From contig NZ_JYJB01000006.1 of the NCBI RefSeq assembly GCF_000956475.1, positions 124,001 through 188,000 on the forward strand: a stretch of 64,000 bases of DNA, given 5' to 3'. Each line of letters opens with the position of its first letter. Position 1 is the first letter of the stretch. Origin of the DNA: Microbacterium hydrocarbonoxydans (lineage in GTDB: Bacteria > Actinomycetota > Actinomycetes > Actinomycetales > Microbacteriaceae). The notes below the pieces were generated by a model. It saw nothing but the letters and a program-made list of their open reading frames with translations. It ran no database searches and was not told where the DNA came from. This document shows, in pieces, positions 1-9,734 of the stretch. A program made the position numbers and the translations under genes.

Positions 1-1
1 A

Positions 2-2128
2 GGCGCGATCTCGTTCTACGTCGACGGACAGCTGCTCGGCTCGGCCCCGACCACGCTCACACCGGCATCCCTCACGTCCCAGACCGTGAACGCGATCGGT
101 CGCTCGCCATACCCCGACCCCTTCTTCCGCGGCGAGGTGTCGACCTTCCGGGTGTACGACCGGGCGCTCACGGCGGCAGAGGTCGCCGATGTCTCGACGG
201 CCGACGCAGCCCTGCACTCCGCGGGCTTCCAGCAGTATGCGCAGTCGGCTGTCGATGCCCTGAGCGCTCTCACGCTCGACGATTCCACCACGACGCTGCC
301 GTCGTCCAGCACGGCGGCTCTCACCTGGTCGTCGCAGAACCCCGACATCACGGTGGCGGCCGACGGCCGCACGGCATCCGTCCGCCGGCCCGCGGCCGGA
401 TCACCCGCCGTGCAGACCACGCTCACCGCCACCGCGACCGTGCGCGGTGTCGCCGTCTCCCGAGAGGTGCCAGTGACCATCGAGCCCGCCCCTGCTCAGT
501 CCGACGACTACGGCTACCTGATGGTGCACTTCATCGAGGACTCGGCCGGCTACGCCGAGAAGATCTACCTCGACATCTCGCGCGGCGACGACCCCGAGCA
601 GTGGGATCCGCTGAACGGCGGGAAGCCCATCCTCGCCTCGCAGCTGGGCACGACGGGCGTGCGCGATCCGTTCCTGACCCGCAACCCCGAGACCGGAACG
701 TACTACATCATCGCGACCGACCTCAGGGTCTTCGGCGGAGACTCGGGCTCCGGATCCTGCACGAGCTGGTGCTACTGGACCAAGAGCGCCAGCACGAAGC
801 TCATCGTCTGGGAGTCGACGGACCTCGTCACCTGGAGCGCGCCGCGGAGCTTCGACACGGCGCTCGACAGCGCGGGCGCGAAGGTCGCCGAGCTCGGCAT
901 GGCCTGGGCGCCCGAGGCCCTGTGGGTCGACGACTACTACCCTGAGGGTCATCCCGGAGGCCGCGGCGCGTTCGTGATGTACTTCTCGGCCAACGTCTAC
1001 CAGACCGCCGACCACAGCGATCCCTCGTACAACCGCGTCGTCTGGGGCGCGACCACCGACTTCACGCAGGCCACGTACTCCTACGGCGGCGACTTCGTGA
1101 ACACGGGAGCGAACACGATCGACACGACGATGATCCAGGACGGCGACACGACCTACCGGATCACGAAGGACAACGGCAAGGGCAACGGCATCTACATGGA
1201 GTCGACCACAGCCCCTCGCTGGTGGGAGAGCGGCACGGCGTGGACCACGCTGCAGACGAAGATCGGCGCGGCGTGGGCGGGCGGAAACGCGGGCGGCGTC
1301 GAGGGCCCGGCGGTGTTCAAGAGCCACAGCGACGAGAAGTGGTACCTGTACGTCGACGTGATCCCGAGCACCGGCTACCGGCCGTTGGTCACCACCGACC
1401 TCGACGCCGGATGGAGTCAGCTGAACTCCCCGACCTTCTTCATGTCGCCCAGCACCAAGCACGGTGGCGTGATCTCGCTGACCAAGGCCGACTACGACCG
1501 GGTGCGGGCCGCGGATGCGGCGGCAGCCGTCGCGAGTGATCTCGGCGCTGTGGAGCTCACGGCGGGCGCCGGCGCGGAAGAGCTGTCCGCCGCGCTCCCG
1601 GCGACCGCAGAGGTCGCGCTCGCGTACGGCCGCGGAACCGCCTCGCAGCCGGTCGCCTGGAACACGGCGTCCGTCGACCTCGCCACGCCAGGCACCTATC
1701 CGGTGACGGGCACGGTGCGCACGATCGGCGCCAACCTCAACACGTGGACAGGAGCGGGTGGCTCCACCGCGTGGAACGCGCCCGAGCGCACGCTGTCGAG
1801 CACAACCACCATCACGGTCACCGCGCAGGTCGTTGTCACGGCCCCCGTGCTCAGCGTCACGGCGACCGCGACCACGCGCTGCGTGGCGGGCAAGGTCGTG
1901 ATCGTGACCGAGGTCGCCAACACCGGCAGCGCAGCGGTGGCCGTGTCGCTGACCACGGCGTACGGGACGCAGGATGCCGGCACGATCGCCTCGGGCAAGA
2001 AGATCAGCCGCACGACCACGACGCGCCTCACGTCGATCCCCGCAGGTCAGGTGACGGTCACCGCGACCGCGCAGGGCACCAGCACCCGAGTGACAGCCGA
2101 CTACGCCGCGCGCACCTGCGCCGGCTGA
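2..2128 (+). CDS. Secreted GH43 arabinan-active enzyme, 5'-truncated by window edge
   Basis: The reading frame is already open at the left edge, so the start and signal peptide lie outside; 708 residues are visible. In order there are the end of a LamG-type lectin sandwich (to about residue 75), an atrophied bacterial Ig domain (about 80-160), a GH43 five-bladed propeller (about 165-500), a Big_4-like Ig domain (about 510-600) and the shared two-cysteine C-terminal module (about 620-708). GH43 hallmarks are VRDPF near 659-673 (base Asp), NTIDTTM near 1114-1134 (pKa Asp) and VEGPAVF near 1300-1320 (acid Glu). The family cleaves alpha-arabinofuranosyl or beta-xylosyl links; arabinan is inferred from the neighbours and endo versus exo action cannot be told. 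The next gene follows after 16 bp, so co-transcription is likely. Confidence 0.85.
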   Translation, partial: GAISFYVDGQLLGSAPTTLTPASLTSQTVNAIGRSPYPDPFFRGEVSTFRVYDRALTAAEVADVSTADAALHSAGFQQYAQSAVDALSALTLDDSTTTLPSSSTAALTWSSQNPDITVAADGRTASVRRPAAGSPAVQTTLTATATVRGVAVSREVPVTIEPAPAQSDDYGYLMVHFIEDSAGYAEKIYLDISRGDDPEQWDPLNGGKPILASQLGTTGVRDPFLTRNPETGTYYIIATDLRVFGGDSGSGSCTSWCYWTKSASTKLIVWESTDLVTWSAPRSFDTALDSAGAKVAELGMAWAPEALWVDDYYPEGHPGGRGAFVMYFSANVYQTADHSDPSYNRVVWGATTDFTQATYSYGGDFVNTGANTIDTTMIQDGDTTYRITKDNGKGNGIYMESTTAPRWWESGTAWTTLQTKIGAAWAGGNAGGVEGPAVFKSHSDEKWYLYVDVIPSTGYRPLVTTDLDAGWSQLNSPTFFMSPSTKHGGVISLTKADYDRVRAADAAAAVASDLGAVELTAGAGAEELSAALPATAEVALAYGRGTASQPVAWNTASVDLATPGTYPVTGTVRTIGANLNTWTGAGGSTAWNAPERTLSSTTTITVTAQVVVTAPVLSVTATATTRCVAGKVVIVTEVANTGSAAVAVSLTTAYGTQDAGTIASGKKISRTTTTRLTSIPAGQVTVTATAQGTSTRVTADYAARTCAG

Positions 2129-2144
2129 GCGAGAGACGAGAGAC

Positions 2145-5100
2145 ATGTCCGTCAGAAGAGACGTCCGCAGCGCCGCGGCGTTGACCGTGGCCGTGCTGAT
2201 CGGCGGCAGTGCCGCCCTCAGCATCGCACCCGCAGCCTCGGCTGAGGCCGGGCTGAGCGTCGAATCGGGCAAGGTGCTCGAACTCGGCTTCGACGGCTCG
2301 CTCGCCGACACGAGCAGCCTCGCTGCCGCCGTCACCGTGCAGAAGGGGGCTGCCGCCTACGCCCCGGGCCTGCGCGGTCGGGCCTTCTCCTTCGACGGCG
2401 CGACCGCGCTTCGTCTCGGCACGGATGCGCGCCTGCAGCCCGAAGACCTCACCGTGTCGTTCTGGTACAACCCGAGCGTCGCGATGACCGGCGAGCAGGT
2501 CTTCGCATGGAGCAAGACCGTCTACAACTCCGACGGCTGGTATCTCACCAGCGAGAACGACTCGACTCCGCTCGCGCTCTCGATCGGCCCCTCGACCGGG
2601 CAGCCCTACAAGGTCGCGGTCGCGGGCAGCCGCTCCTCGTTCTTCCCCGCCGGCACGTGGACGCATGTGGTCGCGAGCTACGACCACGCCACCAAGGAGG
2701 TGCAGTTCTACCGCAACGGCGTGCGACAGCTCAGCACCGTCAAGTACGCCGTCAGCGAGACGGCATCCGGCGTCCTCGGCTCCGAGGGCACCTCGGTCAA
2801 GACGCTCGGCTACAACGGCCCGCAGTACAACGGCTCGCACCTCAAGGGCCTGCTCGACGACTACGCACTGTTCGACGGAGTCGCCACGATCGACGACGTC
2901 GTGACCCTCACGCAGCGGGGCGACGCGGGCTTCGACCCGAGCACGGTCGCGCAGTCCGACCTCGCCGCGATCGCGGTGCCCGGCGCCGCGGCCGCCGACT
3001 TCGCGCTGGCCACGGAGGGCGGCTCGGGCAGCGCCATCAGCTGGGCCTCGTCGAACAGCGGGGTGATCGCCGTCGACGGCGGGATCGCCCGCGTCACCCT
3101 GCCGACGGACAGCGCGCGCACCGTGACGCTGACCGCATCCGCCCGCTATGGAGGGAGTTCCGTCGTGACTCGCGACTTCACCGTGACCGTCGCCCCTGAG
3201 GGCGAGTCGGCGTCCCAGTACCTCGGCGACGCGGGGCTGGAGAACCTGGCGATCACCGACGACTACCTGGTGAACGCCAACGGCAAGACGATCGACTACC
3301 TGCTCAGCCTCGACCCCGAGAAGTTCCTCTACTCCTGGTACACGCAGGCCGGGCTCACGCCGACCACCTCGTCGGGATACGGCGGCTGGGAGCGCTCGAG
3401 CGGCACCCGCTTCACCGGGCACTTCTTCGGGCACTACATCTCCGCGCTGTCGCAGGCGTACGCGACCACGACGGATTCCGGCATCAAGGCGCAGCTGCTC
3501 GCCAAGCTCACCTCGGCGGTCGAAGGGCTGAAGAAGGTGCAGGACGCATGGGCCGCGGCCCACCCCGCCAGTGCCGGATACATCGCGCCGTTCCCGCTGA
3601 GCGCGCTGCCCAGCGGCGCCGACGGGCTCCTCGTGCCGTTCTACAACCTGCACAAGGTGCTCGCGGGCCTCCTCGATGCGCATCAGTACGCGCCGGCCGA
3701 CGTCGCCGCCGATGCGCTGAGCGTGGCATCCGGCTTCGGCACCTGGGTCAAGAACTACGCGGGTTCCCTCGCGAACCCGGCCTCGATCCTGAACACCGAG
3801 TACGGCGGCATGAACGAGGCGCTCTACGAGCTGTACGCGATCACCAAGAGCCCCGACCACAAGCGCGCCGCCGAGTACTTCGACGAGGTCGCGCTGTTCC
3901 AGCGGCTCGCGAACGGCCAGGACGTGCTGAACGGCCTGCACGCCAACACGACGATCCCGAAGCTGATCGGCGCGCTCAAGCGCTACACCGTCTTCATGGA
4001 CGACCCGGCGCTGTACGCCACGCTCAGCGACGCCGAGAAGACCGCGCTGCCGATGTACCTCACGGCGGCGCAGCGCTTCTGGCAGATGGTCGTCGACGAC
4101 CACACGTATGCGAACGGCGCGAACAGCCAGTCGGAGCACTTCCACGACGTCGACACCCTCTACGCATTCGCGACCAACGGGGTGACCACCGGGTACGGCG
4201 AGAACTCGACGGCCGAGGGCTGCAACGAGTACAACATGCTCAAGCTCACCCACGCGCTGTTCGCGGTCGACCACCAGGTGAAGTACGCCGACTACTACGA
4301 GTCAACCTTCATCAACACGATCCTCGCCTCACAGAACCCCGAGACCGGCATGGTGACGTACTTCCAGCCCCAGGCCGCCGGCTACGCCAAGGTGTTCGGC
4401 ACCCCGCTCGACCAGTTCTGGTGCGACCACGGCACGGGCATCGAGAGCTTCACGAAGCTCGGCGACTCGATGTACTTCACCGACGCCGACGGGGTGTGGG
4501 TCAACCAGTTCTACAGCTCGGTCTACCGCGACCAGGCCCACGGGGTGCAGATCACGCAGAACGCGAACGTGCCGGCCGACCCGACCGTGCGCATCTCGGT
4601 CGCGGCTCTCGACGGCGCAGCGGTCGCCGAGGGAACCGTGCTGAGACTGCGCGTTCCCTCGTGGGCCGTCGCCCCGAGCCTGACCCGCAACGGAGAACCG
4701 GTTGATCTGGGCGCAGTCTCGAACGGATACCTGACGCTCGAGGTCGCGGCCGGCGACGAGCTCGTCTACACGCTCCCGGCGCAGGTCACGGTGAGCGACG
4801 GCACCGAGAACCCGAACTGGGTCGCGTTCACCTACGGGCCGGTGCTGCTGGCCACCGAGCTCAGCCGCGCGAACGTCGACGCGAGCTACACAGCGGGCGT
4901 GCTCGTGCAGATGAGCACGGCCGACAAGTCGCTGAACTCGAACGTGGTCGTGGCCGACGCGCAGGCCTGGAAGGCGGATGCCGCGAACAACGTCGTGCGC
5001 CTCGACGACGCGCCCAACGGCAATGGCCGCACCACCATGCGGTTCGCGCTGCAGGGGGTCGACCCGGCGTCGGCGGCGCTCGTCTTCGAGCCGTACTACA

Positions 5101-6287
5101 GCCTGTACGGGGCCCGCTACGCGACCTACATGACCCTCGTCCAGCCCGATTCGGCCGAGGCGCAGGCGATGATCCTGACGCAGAAGCAGCAGCTGCGCGT
5201 CGATGAGACGACGATCGACTCGCTCACCTCCTTCGACAACAACAACAGCGAAGCCGACAAGAACTACCGCTACAACAAGTCGTCGGTCGGGGTGTTCAAC
5301 GGGCAGGGCTACCGCGACGGGCAGCGCGCGACCGACGCGTATTTCCAATACGACATGATCGTCGATCCGCAAGCTCCGGCGAACTACCTGGGCGTGCGGT
5401 ACTACGGCGGCGACAATGGGCGCACCTTCGACGTGTACCTGAACGACGTGCTGCTGGGGCACGAGCAGATCACGAATGCGAAGGGCGCCACCACCTGGTA
5501 CATCCAGTACGACCGCATCCCGCAGGCGGTGCTCGACGGCATCGCGGCTCGGGACAGCTACAAGCGCGACCAGAACGGGCAGTACGTGCTCGATGCGAAC
5601 GGTCAGAAGATCCCCGTCGTGACCGTGCGGTTCCAGGGCAACGGATCGAGCTTCGTCGGCGGCGTGTACGGCGTGTACACCTCGCTGTCGGATCACTACG
5701 CGACGGATGCTGCGCTGCGCGCGCTCGAGGTCGACGGCGGGACCCTGTCGCCGGCCTTCGACGGGGGCACGACCGCGTACACGATCACGGTGCCCGCCGA
5801 CGCGGCGAGCATCTCCCTCGACGCCGATCCGGCGGTCCCGAGCGGGCTCGTCTACGTCGACGGCATCCTCATCGACGACACCGCGTCGCGCACGGTGCCG
5901 GTGAAGGCCGGCGACGCTCCCACCGTGGTCACGGTGACGTCCTACGCCCAGGACCACTCGACGAATGAGGCCTACACGCTCACGATCGTGAGGGAATCGG
6001 GGCTCGACGTCTCGGCGACGGCCTCCGTTCGCTGCGCGGCCGGCAAGGCGACACTGGTGACGACCGTGCGCAACGGATCGGATGCGGCGGCCGCCGTCAC
6101 CGTGACGACGGCGTTCGGCACGGCGCACCTCACCGTCGACGCCGGCAGGACCGCATCGAAGTCGCAGGCGACCAGGCAGGCGGCGATCAGCGCGGGTGAG
6201 GTCTCGATCACGGCGACCGCCGAGATCGGCGGTAGGTCGGTCACGATGCAGACGACAGCGGCGTACCCCGCCACGACGTGCCGGTGA
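2145..6287 (+). CDS. Secreted multidomain beta-L-arabinofuranosidase (GH127/GH146 type)
   Basis: This 1380-residue protein has a Sec signal peptide (1-33, ending ASA), a LamG domain (about 45-255), an Ig-like domain (about 265-350), the DUF1680 alpha/alpha-barrel plus beta-sandwich of beta-L-arabinofuranosidases (about 355-905), a carbohydrate-binding-like sandwich (about 1000-1190), a cadherin-like domain (about 1200-1285) and the shared C-terminal module. The block AEGCNEYNMLKLT is typical of the family; E691-x-C693 matches the Glu/Cys pair that holds zinc. The next cysteine, C760 in FWCDHGTG, fits the nucleophile position, but the second Cys of the usual Cys-Cys pair is Asp761. The family removes beta-L-arabinofuranose from plant glycans such as extensin-type or arabinogalactan side chains. 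It sits in a run of arabinan enzymes with short gaps. Confidence 0.88.
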   Translation: MSVRRDVRSAAALTVAVLIGGSAALSIAPAASAEAGLSVESGKVLELGFDGSLADTSSLAAAVTVQKGAAAYAPGLRGRAFSFDGATALRLGTDARLQPEDLTVSFWYNPSVAMTGEQVFAWSKTVYNSDGWYLTSENDSTPLALSIGPSTGQPYKVAVAGSRSSFFPAGTWTHVVASYDHATKEVQFYRNGVRQLSTVKYAVSETASGVLGSEGTSVKTLGYNGPQYNGSHLKGLLDDYALFDGVATIDDVVTLTQRGDAGFDPSTVAQSDLAAIAVPGAAAADFALATEGGSGSAISWASSNSGVIAVDGGIARVTLPTDSARTVTLTASARYGGSSVVTRDFTVTVAPEGESASQYLGDAGLENLAITDDYLVNANGKTIDYLLSLDPEKFLYSWYTQAGLTPTTSSGYGGWERSSGTRFTGHFFGHYISALSQAYATTTDSGIKAQLLAKLTSAVEGLKKVQDAWAAAHPASAGYIAPFPLSALPSGADGLLVPFYNLHKVLAGLLDAHQYAPADVAADALSVASGFGTWVKNYAGSLANPASILNTEYGGMNEALYELYAITKSPDHKRAAEYFDEVALFQRLANGQDVLNGLHANTTIPKLIGALKRYTVFMDDPALYATLSDAEKTALPMYLTAAQRFWQMVVDDHTYANGANSQSEHFHDVDTLYAFATNGVTTGYGENSTAEGCNEYNMLKLTHALFAVDHQVKYADYYESTFINTILASQNPETGMVTYFQPQAAGYAKVFGTPLDQFWCDHGTGIESFTKLGDSMYFTDADGVWVNQFYSSVYRDQAHGVQITQNANVPADPTVRISVAALDGAAVAEGTVLRLRVPSWAVAPSLTRNGEPVDLGAVSNGYLTLEVAAGDELVYTLPAQVTVSDGTENPNWVAFTYGPVLLATELSRANVDASYTAGVLVQMSTADKSLNSNVVVADAQAWKADAANNVVRLDDAPNGNGRTTMRFALQGVDPASAALVFEPYYSLYGARYATYMTLVQPDSAEAQAMILTQKQQLRVDETTIDSLTSFDNNNSEADKNYRYNKSSVGVFNGQGYRDGQRATDAYFQYDMIVDPQAPANYLGVRYYGGDNGRTFDVYLNDVLLGHEQITNAKGATTWYIQYDRIPQAVLDGIAARDSYKRDQNGQYVLDANGQKIPVVTVRFQGNGSSFVGGVYGVYTSLSDHYATDAALRALEVDGGTLSPAFDGGTTAYTITVPADAASISLDADPAVPSGLVYVDGILIDDTASRTVPVKAGDAPTVVTVTSYAQDHSTNEAYTLTIVRESGLDVSATASVRCAAGKATLVTTVRNGSDAAAAVTVTTAFGTAHLTVDAGRTASKSQATRQAAISAGEVSITATAEIGGRSVTMQTTAAYPATTCR

Positions 6288-6329
6288 CCTCGGTCATCCG
6301 ATGAACGATCCATCTCGATGAGGAGAGAC

Positions 6330-9300
6330 ATGAGAAGCACGACCCGCCTGCTCGGAGGGATCGCAGCGGTGGCGCTGTGCGCGGCGTTCGCGACGCCGTC
6401 GCCCGCGTCGGCAGCGCCTGAGACGCCCGGGCTGCTGGCCGATTTCGGATTCGAGGCGGCCGGCGCGACCTTCGACGGCGGCGCGGCCCTCGCCACGACG
6501 CACGGGACCGCGACGGTCGTGCCCGGCCCGACCGGCAACGCCGCACGGCTCGGCAGCGCCTTCTGGCTGGATGTGAAGAAGAAGGACGGCACGCCCCTGC
6601 TCGCAGGGCTCGATGCGGTCACGATCTCGTACGACAGCAAGCCGGATGCGACCGGGAACACCGGCTGGACCGTGTTCGCGGCCGAGAACACGGCGGCCCA
6701 GACGTTCGGGAACGAGCACTACCTGGGCTACCTCGACAAGACCACGGGCGTCACAGTCGAGCGCTACGACAACGGCGGCAGCCGCAACACCGCCGGGAAC
6801 CTGTCCGTGACGAAGTCCGACACCGCGTGGAAGCACGTCGACCTCGTGATCTCCGGATCCGATGCGCAGCTGTTCGTGAACGGTCAGCGCATGGTCGTGA
6901 ACACGACCGGGCCGAAGCTCACAGACATCCTGGGCGCGAGCGGCGGCATCCTGCAGGTCGGCAAGGCGAACTGGGGTGCGGGGGAGTACTTCGCAGGTCT
7001 CATCGACAATCTGAAGATCTACGACGGCGCGCTCAGCCCCGAAGAGCTGGGCGTCGTGCCGACCGCGAGCCATCCGGCATCCGCCCTCGCGATCCCGGCC
7101 GAGATCACCGGCGACCTGCCGTCGAGCGTGCTCGGCAAGACGGTCACCTGGACGGCGAGCGGAGCGGGCGCCGACAGCATCGCCGCAGACGGAGCCGTTA
7201 CCCTTCCTGCATCCGGCAGCGTCGCGGTCTCTCTGACCGCGCACATCGACGGCGTCGAGACGCCGGTGACAGCAGATGCGGAGATCGTCGCCGTCGGCGG
7301 TGAGATCTCGACCTCGGTGAAGGACGTCACGGTCATCGCCGGTGTCAAGAGCGATCCCCTGGCCTACGACGACGACCGGCGCGCCGACGCGCTGTACGTC
7401 TCGGCCCGGCCGGCGGGTGCGCAGGCGTGGGAGCCGCTCAATCGGGCGCAGTCCATCCTCTACGTCGCCTGGGACGGCACGCAGTCGGCCAAGCCCAACG
7501 CGCAGATGGGCTCGCCCGCGCTGCTGCGCAGGGCAGACGGCTCGCTCGCCGTCGCCGCCTCGCAGAACAACGCCACGGATTCGATCTACGTGTGGGACAG
7601 CGCTGACGGCGCGACCTTCACGAACCAGCGCGCGGTCAAGGTCGCGACCGACGGATCGATCGTGACCGACCCGCGTATCGTCTTCGACGCGGCATCCGCG
7701 GCCTACAAGGTGTTCTGGACCGACCGGCTCACGGGAGAGGGCAGGGTCACCCGTCTCGCAGACCTGACGGCATCCGCCGTCCCGTCCGAGGCCACCGCGG
7801 CCGACGTCCGCGCCGTCGGCCCGCAGGAGTCATCGGCATTCGCGCTCGCCGCCGACGAATTCGCCACGTTCTACGACCACTACGTAGACCTGCAGAACAC
7901 AGGTGTCGAGCAGCCTGCCGATGTGGAGGTCGCCGCAGGCGCCGCGCTGTCGGCCGATGACCTTCCCGAGAGCGTCACTCTGGACTACAACGACGGCTCG
8001 ACCAAGCAGCTCGGCGTCGCCTGGGACGAAGACGCCCTCGCGGCGATCGACACGAGCGCACCGGGGGAGCACCGGGTGACGGGGGTCGTGCAGCAGACAG
8101 CGCAGGAGATGGTCAGCGACGCCAGGGCCGACCCCGACCTGTTCTTCAACGAGGACGACGGCTACTGGTACCTCACGGGATCGCACTACTCGATTCCGTC
8201 GGATGCTCCGGACTCCGCGCTCATCGACGCGAACGCCTATCGCAAGATCGGCCTCAAGCGCGCCACCACGATCGACGGCCTGAAAGACGCGCCGGAGCAG
8301 ATCGTGATCGATCCGGATGCCGGCACCCCGGGGCTCCGCGCGCAGTACCCGAACACCTTCTACGGATGGGGCGGATACATCTGGGCGCAGGAGTTCCACA
8401 AGATCAACGGCCAGTGGTGGATCGTCGCCGGCATGAACAAGGGCTATGCGCCGACGGGCGGATGGTGCGACAACACCGTGCTCATCCCCTACACGGGCGA
8501 TCAGGCCTCGCTCGAGGCGGGCGGTCTGGTCGACCCGGCGAACTGGGGGCAGCCCACGGTTCTCGAAGGCGCGGCCTTCGACGTCTCGTACCTCGAGCGC
8601 GTGGAGAACGGGCACACGCAGGGGTACTGGATCATGCCCAACGGCGCCAAGCTCTGGGTGGCGAAAGCGAAGATGGGGCCGAAGGGCACGGTGCCGCTCA
8701 TCGACGGCAGCCTCACGCAGATCTACTCGATCAGCCAGCCCTGGGAGTACGGCAAGTCCGCACCCACGCCCTCCGACACGAACGAGGGCAATGATCAGGG
8801 CATCGTCGAGGCGCCGTTCATGTTCGAGCACGGCGACTACACGTACATCACCTACTCGGGCGGCACGGTCGACAAGTACTACGACCTCGGCATGCTGCGC
8901 GCGGCGAAAGGGGCGAACCTGACGGACCCGAAGAGCTGGACGCAGGTCGCCTTCCCGGTGCTGACGACCAATGACACCGCAGACGGGCGGATCGGAGGGG
9001 TCGGCCATGCCGGCACCGGTCACAACTCGGTCGCTGTAGATGAACGGGGCAACCTCGTGCTCGCGTACCACGCGCGCCCCTACCCTGAACAGCACACCGG
9101 CAGTGCGGCGGGCGGTCTTTTCGACCCTGACCGCAACACGTGGTTCAAGGCGGTCAACGTCCGCGCCAGCGGCCTGCTCGACTTCTCGCTGTCGAGCGAG
9201 CAGGAGGTCGCACCCGCGAACCGGACGGTGACCGTCACCGTCCGGGTGGCCGGTCCCTCCGTGAAGACGACGGTGTCTCCGCGCTGCGTCGCGGGCAGAG

Positions 9301-9524
9301 CAGCTCTGGTCGTGACCGTGCAGAATCTCGGGTCGTCGCCCGTATCGGCCTCGATCTCGACCATCGCGGGCAGTCGCGAGATCGTCTCTCTCGCGGCCGG
9401 GAAGTCCACCTCGGCGACCTTCGGCACGCGCACGGCGGCGGTCTCCCCGGGTGAGGTCTCGGTGCTTCCCGCCGGGGCCTCGACACCTGTGAGGACACCG
9501 TATCCCGCCATCGTCTGCGGCTGA
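6330..9524 (+). CDS. Secreted GH43-family arabinosidase with degenerate second propeller
   Basis: I start at the second ATG because a GAGGAGAG Shine-Dalgarno lies just before it; 6318 is the alternative. The 1064-residue product has a signal peptide (1-28), a LamG domain (about 32-235), an Ig-like stretch, a GH43-like segment without the catalytic Asp (GSPALL where RDPFL is expected; about 335-515), a Big_4-like domain (about 525-590), a complete GH43 domain (about 595-945) and the shared C-terminal module. In the complete domain, ARADPD carries D601 and VEAPF carries E827; GTGHNS is also typical. Domain order matches the protein at 16998. Likely an exo-acting alpha-L-arabinofuranosidase or arabinanase; the exact bond is uncertain. 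A promoter follows the gene, so it probably ends the upstream operon. Confidence 0.8.
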   Translation: MRSTTRLLGGIAAVALCAAFATPSPASAAPETPGLLADFGFEAAGATFDGGAALATTHGTATVVPGPTGNAARLGSAFWLDVKKKDGTPLLAGLDAVTISYDSKPDATGNTGWTVFAAENTAAQTFGNEHYLGYLDKTTGVTVERYDNGGSRNTAGNLSVTKSDTAWKHVDLVISGSDAQLFVNGQRMVVNTTGPKLTDILGASGGILQVGKANWGAGEYFAGLIDNLKIYDGALSPEELGVVPTASHPASALAIPAEITGDLPSSVLGKTVTWTASGAGADSIAADGAVTLPASGSVAVSLTAHIDGVETPVTADAEIVAVGGEISTSVKDVTVIAGVKSDPLAYDDDRRADALYVSARPAGAQAWEPLNRAQSILYVAWDGTQSAKPNAQMGSPALLRRADGSLAVAASQNNATDSIYVWDSADGATFTNQRAVKVATDGSIVTDPRIVFDAASAAYKVFWTDRLTGEGRVTRLADLTASAVPSEATAADVRAVGPQESSAFALAADEFATFYDHYVDLQNTGVEQPADVEVAAGAALSADDLPESVTLDYNDGSTKQLGVAWDEDALAAIDTSAPGEHRVTGVVQQTAQEMVSDARADPDLFFNEDDGYWYLTGSHYSIPSDAPDSALIDANAYRKIGLKRATTIDGLKDAPEQIVIDPDAGTPGLRAQYPNTFYGWGGYIWAQEFHKINGQWWIVAGMNKGYAPTGGWCDNTVLIPYTGDQASLEAGGLVDPANWGQPTVLEGAAFDVSYLERVENGHTQGYWIMPNGAKLWVAKAKMGPKGTVPLIDGSLTQIYSISQPWEYGKSAPTPSDTNEGNDQGIVEAPFMFEHGDYTYITYSGGTVDKYYDLGMLRAAKGANLTDPKSWTQVAFPVLTTNDTADGRIGGVGHAGTGHNSVAVDERGNLVLAYHARPYPEQHTGSAAGGLFDPDRNTWFKAVNVRASGLLDFSLSSEQEVAPANRTVTVTVRVAGPSVKTTVSPRCVAGRAALVVTVQNLGSSPVSASISTIAGSREIVSLAAGKSTSATFGTRTAAVSPGEVSVLPAGASTPVRTPYPAIVCG

Positions 9525-9534
9525 GATCTGGCAC

Positions 9535-9584
9535 TTGACGAGCAGATGGGAGACCCATAGTCTGAGATTGTTCCCGCTAACAAT
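9535..9584 (+). promoter_or_regulatory. Sigma-70-like promoter with LacI-type operator
   Basis: TTGACG (9535-9540), a 17-bp spacer and TAGTCT (9558-9563) form a good promoter. The perfect inverted repeat ATTGTT-N6-AACAAT (9567-9584) follows at once, over the expected transcription start, which is a repressor position. Its core TGTTCCCGCTAACA matches the sites at 27281, 29876, 29944 and 23514. It would drive the WxL/DUF916 cassette and the enzyme genes to 22199. Confidence 0.75.
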
Positions 9585-9734
9585 GAGGGGAGCGGATGCA
9601 CTCCGCTGGGGGAGTGCGCCGGGCAAGGGCGCCCACGCAGTTCCTGCCCGATGCCTGAAAGCGAACTCGACAGCCGCCAGGCTGATCGTCGATTCGGCGC
9701 GGTACCCGCCGGCCGAGGAACTGGAGAAACCACA
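9585..9734 (+). other. Leader region of about 150 bp without a gene
   Basis: The stretch between the promoter and the first ATG holds a short hairpin, GCACTCC pairing with GGGAGTGC (about 9598-9618), and no convincing ORF. I recognise no riboswitch family in it. Its length suggests a structured or processed 5' leader. Confidence 0.35.

Noticed and set aside
401..2335. Long minus-strand ORF opposite the first GH43 gene; similar ones at 2058-4274, 4329-6128, 7830-10619 and 15215-17617
   Set aside because: Arginine-rich, low-complexity translations without domains, exactly antisense to clear enzymes; typical shadows in high-GC DNA.
6318..6329. First ATG of the GH43 gene as start
   Set aside because: It lies on the Shine-Dalgarno sequence itself; the ATG at 6330 has proper spacing and a normal signal peptide.
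9585..9734. Riboswitch in the 150-bp leader
   Set aside because: Only a short hairpin is visible and no conserved riboswitch core is recognisable.
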